From Larus michahellis (taxonomy: Eukaryota; Chordata; Aves; Charadriiformes; Laridae), in assembly GCF_964199755.1 (NCBI RefSeq), contig NC_133899.1, positions 23,725,446-23,789,445 on the forward strand: DNA of 64,000 nucleotides, read 5' to 3'. The number at the start of each line of letters is the position of its first letter. Position 1 is the stretch's first letter. Shown here piece after piece: positions 21,479-31,524 of this stretch. The notes under the pieces are model-generated. The model did not search any database and was not told where the DNA came from. It saw only the letters and a program-made list of their open reading frames with translations. The translations under genes were made by a program, and so were the position numbers.

Positions 21479-22109
21479 CTGAAAAAAACAAAGCAGCGCT
21501 GGGGAAGAAAGCGGCCTTGCTGTGTGACACCCTGACCCCATTATCCCCTGTGCCTCCTTCCCCGGCCACCAATTTGGGCACTAGCAGTAGCCATGCTGGG
21601 AGGCCAGGGAGTTTTATGAAGGAATCTTTTACTAGCCGGTTGTTTTAATAAGGAGCCACAGGGCAAGTGGGCACCTTGCTTCAACAAGAACACCAGAGAG
21701 TAACGGTGTGTGGGGAAGGCAAACCAGGCCAGCCAGGCTGGCCACGCTCCCAGCCCTGCACCGTATCTGGGGCTTCGCCAGACACCACTTCCAGCGCTGC
21801 TGTTCGATCCCAGCTTGTGGATGAATGTTGGTGTCCGACGAGGTACCAGGACTAGGGGGAACTGCTGGAGGAAAGTTTGAGGGCCGAGGGAAGCGCTGGA
21901 GATACACGAAGGCACAGTGTGGCACAGAGCAGGAAATACTGTTTGGCCCCATCCCCTCCTCCTTCAAGCACTCACCTGAAGTACGGACTGCAGCTGGAGA
22001 GGATCATCTTGTAAGCAATGAATTCAATGCCGTCCACGCTGATGATCCCATCGCCCAGCTTCCCTTCTGGGCAAAGCCCATGGAAGGCGGGGCAAGCCAC
22101 TGCACTCAT
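20947..22109 (-). CDS. KLHL10-like BTB-BACK protein, kelch repeats missing
   Basis: Two exons (22109-21976 and 21478-20947, GTGAGT donor, TTTTTTCAG acceptor, phases agree) encode 221 residues. A BTB domain (GKLGDGIISV, SSCSPYFR) is followed by BACK (AADQFNVLDIVRLCCEFLKS, then ENCVGIWRF, then EAVLKWVAHD). Of the kelch family it fits KLHL10 best, a testis CUL3 adaptor needed for spermatid maturation. Where KLHL10 goes on into the kelch propeller, this copy reads through LLGK into a 3' end of 14 residues and stops, with AATAAA overlapping the stop. The missing donor (GGCAAGGAAGG where a GT would be expected) suggests decay or neofunctionalisation. I set the start at the first ATG, but an acceptor-like CACCCAG just upstream could join an earlier exon whose AT plus this G would give MERKM. 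Confidence 0.8.
21976..22109 (-). CDS. KLHL10-like exon 1 (start of BTB)
   Basis: The exon encodes MSAVACPAFHGL and the BTB start as far as SPYFR, and splits the arginine codon at the GTGAGT donor. The frame stays open upstream to 22163 without an ATG. The ERK before the first methionine matches KLHL10, so a little coding sequence may precede it through an upstream exon. Confidence 0.78.
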
Positions 22110-23035
22110 CTTCCTCTCCCTGGGTGAGGAGGAGTATGCGGTGCAAGCCAAGCTATCGCCCACCTCGAAGCCTGGGGCAGTGGGAGATGCTTCTCTCTGG
22201 GGTGCTCACAGCACTTGGTCCTTGCCCTCCCTCCAACATCATAGTAGAACCCCTGCCTGTCCGGTGGATCTGGAACGTGCCCCATAATGACATCACAGAC
22301 GTGGGGGGGACCGGGACCGGCCGTGAGCCCCTCCACAGCCCCTCTGTGGGGCCGAGGTCTGGGTCCCCACGGTCCATGTTGCCGTGGGGCAGAGCCGTAG
22401 GGTCCCTGGGCTCTGTGGACTTCCACACAGGAGAGGAAATAAAAGATGTACACAGCTCTAGGCACCGTCTCTAAAAGACTCCAAGCTTTTAAAAGAAAGC
22501 AAAGAGGGGGTAAGAGGCATTTGGGAAACTGGAAAATAGACAGAGAAAGCAAGCTTTCAAAACAAGTAGCAGCGTATATTGCTCACTGTAAGGCATTATT
22601 GCCATGAGCATCTACCGTAGCTAGAAAAGAAAAATGCTTGCCAGCCTCACCTTGGAAGCTTGGTACCTGAAAAACACTTGTGTTTAACAGCAGCTCTCTC
22701 AAGAGCTAGCGGTTTGAAGCAGCAACGCTACCAGGTTCAAGGCCCACATCTCCTCAGTGCACATGCTTATGTCAGTTTTGCAAAGCCAGCCAGAAAGCTG
22801 AATGGACCCTGAAAATACCAACCGCCTCCTTCCACTAATGCCAGTAAAAATGCCACGAATACAGCAGGATTGGAAGTTTTGTTATAAATACATGAACTGC
22901 AACAGAATCCTAATCGTCTGCCCATGTAGTATATGCATTTTCAACCCCATACAACAAGAAAAAATGCAACTCCACTGGCAGTCTCTAGAAAAGACACAAT
23001 TCTAGCAGATAGGACCACATATGAAGACATGTACA

Positions 23036-23218
23036 GGTCTATGCAACTTGGTGGGGTTCCCATGGGTATTTGGGGTTCCCTGGGGGGATATTGAGGGTTT
23101 TTTGGGTCCTGTGGGTGGGACTTAGGAGGCTCTTGGGGGCCATTAGATGGTTCAAGGGAGGCTTTGGAGGGCATTGGGTGCCCTTGGTGGAGTTTGGGAG
23201 GGGTTCCAATCCTCGTGT
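23036..23218. repeat. Degenerate G-rich minisatellite
   Basis: Imperfect copies of a short unit of the type TTGGGGGCC / TTTGGGGTTCCC (variants GGTTCCCATGG, GGGTTCCCTGGG, CTCTTGGGGGCC) run for about 180 bp. The G-run spacing could favour quadruplexes on the plus strand. Confidence 0.6.
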
Positions 23219-25245
23219 TTCCAATTTTCCCCAACAGGGTAAAATTCAACTTCTTTTTGGACGAGACAGGCCAGCATATGTGTTAAAATGGTGCAGGTTT
23301 CTTTTGATGTAACCAGGAACAGTGGCGCGTACAATGATTTGAAAAGAAATGTTGCAGTAGAAAATCAGCAAGGGCGGCAATCTGGTAAATGATCAAGAAA
23401 TGAAAAATTGCACGTTCATCCCTTGCCTTGGAGCTGCAAGGGTTGCTTTCCCATTTGAAGCTCTGAAGTGTCACTAATACTACATATATTAAGAACGCTG
23501 GTACATGGGGAAGGTGGATTGCTTTCGCACACCAGTTCTTTTCTCATTTACAAACGTGTCACAATCGGCAGCAGGTCTCCTTTCAGAAAGGATTCAGAGA
23601 TGTTCATATTCAGATACATCCAAGGCTCATTTATTGCTTTAAACTTTCAGTAAACCAAGTCACTGCTGGGTGCCCGGAGTCGGATCCCTTTTGGTGCAGA
23701 AGAGCAGGAGAGGGAAATGGCCGCTGGCGAAGGCAGGGGGCCGCAGGGCCAACCTCCTCTTTGAGGGTGCAGACGTCTCCTCTTTTCCATCGGTCACGTT
23801 GATTTCTCTGCAGGCAGCAGCTCCTTTTCTGAGCAAACATTTTTGGCAACCAAATTTCTGCTGTCCAGACACAAGTGGGATGGAGGATGCCCTTCTAAGC
23901 AGCTGAAGCAAGGAAGCGCAGGGAAATGTCACTCCAGTGTTAAAGGTGATCTTTTCTCGTTAGACACAGCAAAATCCTTTGAGTGGCCATTTCCAGGTTT
24001 GACGAGGAGGAACGTGGGCCAAATGCTGAGGCTCTGGTGCGTGCCAGTGGGACAGAGGGGATGCCCGCGGCGTGATGGAGGAGGAAGGGGGAGCCCTCTC
24101 CCCCTCGGGAGGGCACAATTTTGCTCACAGGCTGGTGTGGCTGAAGCCTGGCCGGCAGCTCAGCACCACACAGCCGCTCCCTCGCTCCTGCGCAGTGGGG
24201 TGCAGGGGGAGCATCGGAAGGGGGAAAGGGAGAAAAGTGGTGGCTTAGAAACAAGGAGAGCGGAAAAGAAAGCCCAAGGAAAACAAGGGATGCAAAAGAA
24301 AGCCATTGCCGACCAGCAAGCCAGCGATGCCCAGCCAGGCCCCGAGCAAGGGCAGACCCCGCCAACCTTCGCTCCCCACCCCCACCCAGTTTCATTGCTG
24401 AGCACGCTGTGGTAGGGTGTGGGATATGCCTTTGGGCGGTTGGCCTCAGATGTCCCCGCTCTGTCCCCTCCCAGCCTCTTGGGCACCCCCAGCACACTCG
24501 CTGGCTTGCAGTCTGAGGAGCAGAACAGCCCTCGGTGCCGCGCAAGCACTGCAAGAACTAGCGCATCCCGGGGCCCTCCGGGCTCTTTTCAGCACAGCTG
24601 CAAAACAGAGCCCCGCACGAGCTGCTGGGAAGAATTCTCATCGTTAAGCTCATGAGACGCTCACGGGTCAGGACGTGTTTGGCACCCTTTTACAACCCTC
24701 CTGGCCTTCACTCGCCTGTGCCAGCGCTTGAGGCTACTCTAGGTTCTGCCAGTCCCCCTGGGCCATGAGGGTCCCAGCCAGACCAGCCTCCAGACGTGCC
24801 AGGCCCCACACACCCGGGGAAAAGGCCCGAGCAGAGAAGAGCTTCCCCTGGGGCGAGAGGATCTGCTGGGCTCAGCGGGCAGAGGAGGAGCTCAGGCAAC
24901 ACTTCAGCAAAGTGCAGATGCCCAAGTCCCTGCCGGGCCCTGCTGGGCTGCACCCTCATGTGCCCGGGGAGCCGGCAGATGGGCTGGGGAGGCCACTCCA
25001 ACAGGGAGCTGTGCCTCAGGACTGCACGCAAGCAACCACCAGCCCCGGGCTGGGGCGCAGCAGAGCCAGCTCTCTGCTCAGGGAGAGCCTCTTGCCCGCA
25101 CTGCCTGCTGGGGCCAGCAGGAGCAGTGACTGGCCTGTTTCCCCTGGGCAGGGCTGGCAGCTGCGGGAAGGCCTGGGCAGGTCAGGTGACCCAAACTGAC
25201 CAATGGGGTGTTCCCTCCCAGCTCCCACGCTCTGTGGAAAAGGCG

Positions 25246-25316
25246 AGGCATCAATGGCTTGGGGCTGCATCAATGGCTTGGGGCTGCATCAATGGCTTGG
25301 GGCTGCGTCTATGGCC
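25246..25316 (+). repeat. Three direct copies of a 19-20-bp unit
   Basis: ATCAATGGCTTGGGGCTGC occurs three times head to tail, the last followed by GTCTATGG. The copies are nearly identical, so the expansion is recent. The array lies just before the ERVL-like fragment. Confidence 0.85.
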
Positions 25317-25364
25317 CCTGGCTGAGGAGGACCCTGCCAGTTTTTCTACCTTTTTTCCTTATGC

Positions 25365-27625
25365 ACCAAATGTAAATGAAGTGGCTAGCAGGGTACGACA
25401 ATATGAAGGCAGTCCCTCTTGTCCCCTTCCTGTTGCAGGTGTGGAAAAAATGACTGAGAAAATCGAGGAAACGACCAAGACAACAGCCAAGCAAAACGAG
25501 GTAACAGCTAAGAAAAATTACAAACTGTTTTTTTAACTGTCCAGGCTGGAGAAAGAATCCCACTCTTCCTCTGAACCATCCCACTCTCGGCCATTCAGAA
25601 ATAACACCCTCCCACGAAACCCATTCAAGAGAAACAGGACCCGCTCTGGGATTTCCTGTGGCTTTGCCGCTGCGACTATGGAGAGCACAGGAGTAAATGG
25701 GGTAGAAAATCTACCCCGGTACCACGAGCACGAAAGCTTGAGTTGCAAGGCAAAGCAGAGCAAAGAGAGAATTCTTCCAGGAGGGTGGCTGCTCCACTCC
25801 TTGGTAAGCGGTTCTCCGGTCCGCATAGGAACTCCTCTGCTAATAGTGCAGTGCGCAGTGTACCCTGTTGCCTTCGAATCATAAAGGGGCAAAATCTGTC
25901 ACTATTTCTGGTGGGACAGGCGGGTCTCGAGAACTGACTGCACTGGAGGCTGAAGTGAGCCTAACAGGGAATAAAGGGGAGCCGCATCCCGTTGTGACTG
26001 GCCCTGTTGCTCCGTGCATCCTTGGCATAGGCTGCCTCAAGAGAGGGTATTTCAAAGACCTGAAAGGGTATTGGTGGGCTTTTGGTACAGCAGCTGGAGA
26101 GACTGAGGACAATACACAGCTGTCTGCCTTACCTGGCCTTTCCGCTGACCCTTCTGTGGTGGGACTGCTGAAGGTTAAAGAACAGCAGGTGCCAATTGCT
26201 ACTGCCACAGATCATTGACGACAGTACTGCACCGACCGAGACTCCCTGATTCCCATCCAGAACCTGGTTCGTCAGATGGAGACCCAAGGAGTGCTCAGCA
26301 AGACTCGCTCACCCTTTAACAGCCCAATATGGCCAGTGTGGAAGTCTGATGGAGACGGGAGATTAACAGTAGATTACCATGGCCCAAAGGAAGCCACACC
26401 ACCACTGACTGCTGCTGTGCCAGACCTGCTAGAAGTGCAACATCAACTGGAGTCAAAGGCAGCCAAATGGTATGCTCCAATTGACCCTGCTAATGCATTT
26501 TTCTCTCTTCCTTCAGCAGCAGGGTGCAGGCCACAGTTTGCTTTCGCCTGCAGAGGCATCCAGTATGGACTGCCCCAGGGGTGGAAAGACAGCCCTGCTA
26601 TTTGCCATGGGCTGGTCCAGACTGCACTGGAGAAGGCTGGGGCTCCAGGACACATGCAATACATTGATGATATGATTGTGTGGGGTAATGCAGCAGAAGA
26701 AGGTTTCAAGAAAGGTCAGAAAATAACCAAGACCCTTCTGAAAGTGGGTTTTGCCATGAAACGAGGTAAGGTCAAGGGACCTGCAGGAGACATCCAGTTC
26801 TTGGGACTCAAGTGGCAAGATGCTCGTCGCCAGACCCCAATGGATGCGATTAACAAAAGAACAGCTATGTCGCCACCTCCTAACAAAAAGGAAACACAAG
26901 CCGTTGCAGGTGTTGTGGGTTTCTGTAGCATGCACATTCCAGGTTATAAGCAGATTGTGAAACCTCTCTATGAAGGGACTGGAAAGAAAAAGGATTTTAG
27001 GCGGGGTCCTGAGCCACGGCAGGCCTTTAAGCAAATTAAACAAGAGACTGTGCATGCAGCAGCTCTTAGAGCAGTCGGAACAGGACGGGACATTAAAAAT
27101 GTGCTCTCCACTGCAGCCGGGGACAATGGACCTACCTGGAGCCTCTGGCAGAAGGCACCAGGGGAGACTCGAGGTCGACCCCTAGGATTCTGAGGTTGAG
27201 GATACAAAGGCTCCAAGGCCAACTATACTCCAGCTGAGAAAGAAATTCTGGCAGCATGTGAAGGAGTTGGAGCTGCTTCAGAGGTAATTGGTACCCGAGC
27301 ACAGCTCCTCCTGGTGCCCCCATGGCCAGTGCTGGGCTGGATGTTCAAAGGCAAAGTTCCTTCTACTCATCATGCTCCCGATGCTACCTGGAGTAAGTGG
27401 GTTGCCTTAATCACGCAGTGAGCTGGAATAGGAAACCCAAATTGTCCAAGAATTGTAGAAGTGATGACAAACTGGCCTGAAGGCAAAGACTCTGGAATGC
27501 CACCAGAGGAGGTGGTGTCTCGTGCTGAGGAAGCCCCACCATATAACGAACTCTCTGATAAGGAGAAACAGGATGCTCTGTTCACTGATGGCTCTTGTTG
27601 TCCTATGGCTCCACCCCGTGATCAA
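25365..27625 (+). mobile_element. ERVL-like gag-pro-pol fragment, no LTRs
   Basis: The order is the end of gag (VNEVASRVRQYE), protease remnant (LEAEVSLTGN, LGIGCLKRGYF), and reverse transcriptase from SPFNSPIWPV to YIDDMIVWGN and beyond, then RNase H start (ALFTDGS) before sequence similarity is lost. The reverse transcriptase part is one uninterrupted frame of 305 codons (26276-27193), but the protease and the following part are broken. It is the same family as the provirus at 36-42 kb, in the opposite orientation. It lacks LTRs, integrase and most of gag, so it is a dead fragment. Confidence 0.88.
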
Positions 27626-27654
27626 GGGTCCCTCCCCACCTTTCCTGTAGGCCC

Positions 27655-27840
27655 CCTTTAGGGACTGGAAGGCAGCTCTAAGGTCTCCTGGTGCCTTCTC
27701 TTCTCCAGGCAGAACAACCCCGGCTCTCTCAGCCGGTCCTCACAGCAGAGGGGCTCCAGCCCTCTGAGCATCTTCATGGCCCTCCTCTGGACCCGTTCCA
27801 AGAGGTCCATGGCCTTCTTGTGCAGAGGACTCCAACAAAC
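27655..27840 (-). repeat. CR1 LINE fragment
   Basis: On the minus strand the CR1 ORF2 end is readable: LLERVQRRAMKMLRGLEP, then EDRLREPGLFCLEKRR. It is truncated at both sides and directly follows the ERVL-like fragment, so it probably inserted into it. Confidence 0.85.
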
Positions 27841-30225
27841 GTGTAAACACACGTTGTTCTCATCTGCGGCAGCGCTCAGGTTTCCACACCGTGCTCTCAC
27901 AGCCAGAGTTTGTAGAGACAGGCCCAGGTCTGACTCTTGTTCTTCAGTTTGAGCATGACTGTTCCTCCTCCTCTTATCTCCTGTGTGTTTATACACTATA
28001 AAATAGTCAGCCAAATTTGGAGTGATATTACAACAAATATGTAAACACAATCCAGCTCTTTTCCCCTTTGAAGGTAGGTACAAGGTTTACTCTTCAGTCG
28101 GCAGAGGTGTAACGCCATCCCTCGGCTTGTAAAAGGCCCTTTGGCTCGTACCCTGACTACCCAAGCAGTTGTTTTATCCGAAACATTGTTTAACATACTC
28201 TTTTCTCTGGCCCATGATCCTGGTATTTTACTGACCTAAATTTCCCTGAAGCTGGTTACAATCAACCTTTTCTGGTAAAGACTAAGGAAAAATGTATTTG
28301 CCGCTACTGTTCCAACCGTTATTTCTTCTCTCTCGTTAAGCAATAGATATAAGCTTTTCCTTCCTGGCCTTTACTTTTAAAATGCAAAACAGTTATTAGG
28401 GGCTCTAACTAAAAATCATTTCGTGTCCTAGGTTTCTTGATTTTACCTCTAGCCATGCACGACATTATCCTGTGCCTTATGCCTTTGTCTTCTTCACACA
28501 GTTCTTTTTTTCAGAGCTGTGGATGATAACTGCCGAGTCTGTCACCCACTCTGGGGGAGCTTTCTGTTTGGTCATTTCCACTTAGATTTTCCAACCACCT
28601 ACGTCTCTGCCTGAGCTTTTCCAGCTGAAGAGTTGCCACGTGTCGGTGTGTTCAAACCGCTCAGACCCGTTCCGCCTCACCTGAAGAGGGGAGATGAGGT
28701 ATCTTGGTCCAAGGGTTTTCTGAAGAGAGACCGTGGGATCTGTGATCATTTCCATGGAACGGACCACACTTAACCTCTAGCAGATGACCAAGCAGTATTG
28801 TTCCAGAAGGAACATACTAAATTTAGTCACTGAGTCAACATCTGTTTCTTATGTCTGAACAACAGTCCAAACTGATTTTGCTCTGTAAGCGTGCTTTCCT
28901 TCACTGCGGTTTCACCACCTGAACTGTATTTCACCGCCTGGAGTCAGACGTGTTCCAGCATTTACCCTCACCCAGAGCGTCCTGTTCGCATACCTCCCTT
29001 CACACTACTGTCGGCACTGCCTAAGAACTTCAGAAATTCAGTCGGGAGACTTCTAAACACGCATGTAGTAAAAATTAACTACTCAGGCCGGAGCATAGCT
29101 GCATTCCAGGTGTTCTGCAGCTCAGAAAGCCTGGAAAAAAGTAATCATAAGAAACTCCACATGCAGAGTAAACTAAATTCACAGGAGACTGAAAAATCAC
29201 CTGGAATGCTGCTACAGTGCTCTGAAAAGAGAGGAGAGTTTAACTGAGCTTGACAGGCTTCGACTACAGCTTTTTCGGCACAAGGTGATATAACAATAGG
29301 GGATTCTGCCTGGTTTTATGGAGCTATTCCATAAAGAAACGTCCAAAATTTTACTTCCATGCAATTACTAAGTATTCTGAACCTTGATAATAAGGCATAC
29401 TTCACACATTCCAACTCTTATAAGAATCCCATTTCACCGAGTCCTAAATTTTCAGTCTCTCATTAGGCCAAAGGATGTTCACAGGGACTGGTGAGAAAGA
29501 AGTCTTCGGTTTTCAGTGGCCTCATCATCACGAGCACAGACCATGCAAAGGGAGAGCCGGAGCTGCCTGAAATTCTCACACATCTGGAGTTGGCTTTGGT
29601 GATACGAGTTCCCTGGAGCACACATAGGAAATGCCGGGTGAGCACGCTGAACAACTAGGATGGACCGGTGCTTTTTGATTCTGGGAAGTCAAAATTTGAG
29701 TCGCTGAACTGGAAAGCCTGCTTTGCCTTGTGCAGAAAACACCTGAAATCCACCAGGAACGCCTTGACACGAGAAGGCACAAACTACAGGAACTGAAATC
29801 CAGGACTAATTCTGGTTTGTTCTTGTTTTAACCCTGAGAAGTAGAGGATGCCCAGTCTCTAACCCAATATTTAAAATGTGATAGTCACCCCCACTGCAAA
29901 GCAAGATGGATTATCCCTAGTACTATTTACTATTTACTATTCACTATTCCTGTATAGTCCTAAATACCCCAGTAACAGTACCTATAAACTATGACACTTT
30001 TTGAACAAAATAGTCTCTGCGAATGGGAAGCCCTAAAATGCTGCTTTAATTTATCGTACTTCCAAACAGAACTCCTTTGGGGCAAATCCCAACAGCCAAA
30101 CAGTCAAGGGCTTTCCCTACTGAATGCAACCGTTACCGTGATGTTATGCCCTTAATGCACAACGAGAAGTATTTCCTACCGTGCTGGCTTTCTGGCAGTG
30201 GAGCAACACCCACCACTGCCACTTC

Positions 30226-30256
<31 letters not shown>

Positions 30257-31360
30257 GTCTGTCTTAAAAAGATCCCGCTAATTAAATTTATGCCTTCTAG
30301 ATTGTCACTGTTCAAAGCAGTTTAAAGCAGAAGCCTGACTTTCTAGTGGGCTTTCTTCTTCTGCCAAACTCATCTGCTGAACCCCACTATTAATGGAAGG
30401 GTTAGGTCTGTGTCATGGCACCACCATGTGAAAATGCTACTACTGAAGGTTCTGTTTCAAAAACACAAGCATCCTGGGGATCAGCAGAGTTATGAGAGGA
30501 AATACAGATTACAGGGCATCTTAAAGCATGTGTGTAAATGTTTGCTGGCAAATGACAACAGCTTTCTAAACAAACTAGAACAATGTTGAAATGTGACAGC
30601 TTCACACGTAACAGTATTTTAAAACAGTCAGTCCCAGCTGTTAATACTGGCTGTATGTTTGGGGCCATATGCTACCTTTTACAATATAAAACCAAGTCCA
30701 CTTGGCACGTGAAAAACGTGCACCTCTCAGCAATACCTCCCCACGTTGCATCCGTTCAAAAGATTTAAAGTCCTACCAGTCTTTTCAAAACCAAATGCGT
30801 TGCTGTGTTATTTTGCACACATGTAAGCTACCAGCAAGCTTTTACTGCTGGCGTTTTTCTGTCGCTAGTCTTTTCTCGGCTAATCTCCCACTGTCACTGG
30901 AAATCTCACCACGTTGGACGGTTTACTGAAAACATTTTATTGTAATCAAAAAGTGACGTATCAGGGCTCTGCGTATTCTGCAAATCATTCTGCTGATATT
31001 TCATAATCGGTTGTAACAGCTGCTTCTGGCAGGCAATTAAAAAACATACTCAACCATGAAGATGTTCACAGTACCTGAAACTCCACCCAAAGTAATGAAC
31101 GGTGGTTAAAACTAAGATGCCCCAGCAAAACCTTTCACGTTGCATTGTCACAACTCACAATTCTGAACAAAATGTTCACTTCTATAAAGCTCCAATGTAA
31201 AGATCCAGCTGCAATATTTCAAGGGCAGCACAGTCGCCTTCATGCCGTTACTTGCAACACTTGAATTCGTTCACATTTTAAGAAAATTTGATACAGATGA
31301 CTTAAGAATTCAGTCTTTTTTTCATTATCTGTCGTTCCATGGAGTGACAGATTTCACTTT
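27841..31360. other. Intergenic stretch, no gene recognised
   Basis: AT-richer sequence with a T run (about 20 T) near 30.23-30.25 kb. I looked for further RBBP6-like exons on the minus strand, because one lies at 31.4 kb, and found none I could support. Short frames at 28.58-28.77, 28.89-29.25 and 29.46-29.78 kb lack family signatures. Confidence 0.4.
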
Positions 31361-31361
31361 T

Positions 31362-31521
31362 TAGTCATCCTTCTCTTTGCTCTTCTTCGATTTTTTTCTT
31401 CTTGTGTTTGAGTTTTGTCCCAAACTCAGCATTGGGAAATCCTTTATTCTCGTCCCCTTTTCTTCTCTTCTGGTGTTTTTTACATTCATTTCCTTTGCCA
31501 TCTTCCAGTGGATATTCCTCC
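31362..31521 (-). pseudogene. RBBP6-like exon fragment cut by satellite DNA
   Basis: On the minus strand the frame reads EDGKGNECKKHQKRRKGDEN, then KGFPNAEF. This matches the GDGKGN-KHKKH-KRRKG region in the carboxyl half of RBBP6. It then reads a lysine-rich tail (KLKHKKKKIEEEQREG) and a stop. The 5' side ends sharply where the 180-bp satellite begins. It lies upstream of the RBBP6-like gene in the same orientation, so it is best explained as the remains of a tandem second copy. Confidence 0.65.
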
Positions 31522-31524
31522 AAA

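Larger units (their letters stand above)
22170..25360. other. Intergenic stretch with minor low-complexity repeats
   Basis: No coding exon could be supported. The stretch is GC-rich in parts (22.2-22.4, 23.9-25.2 kb), which produces overlapping long frames on both strands. The G-rich minisatellite at 23.04-23.22 kb and the triplicated 19-20-mer at 25.25 kb are listed separately. Confidence 0.4.
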
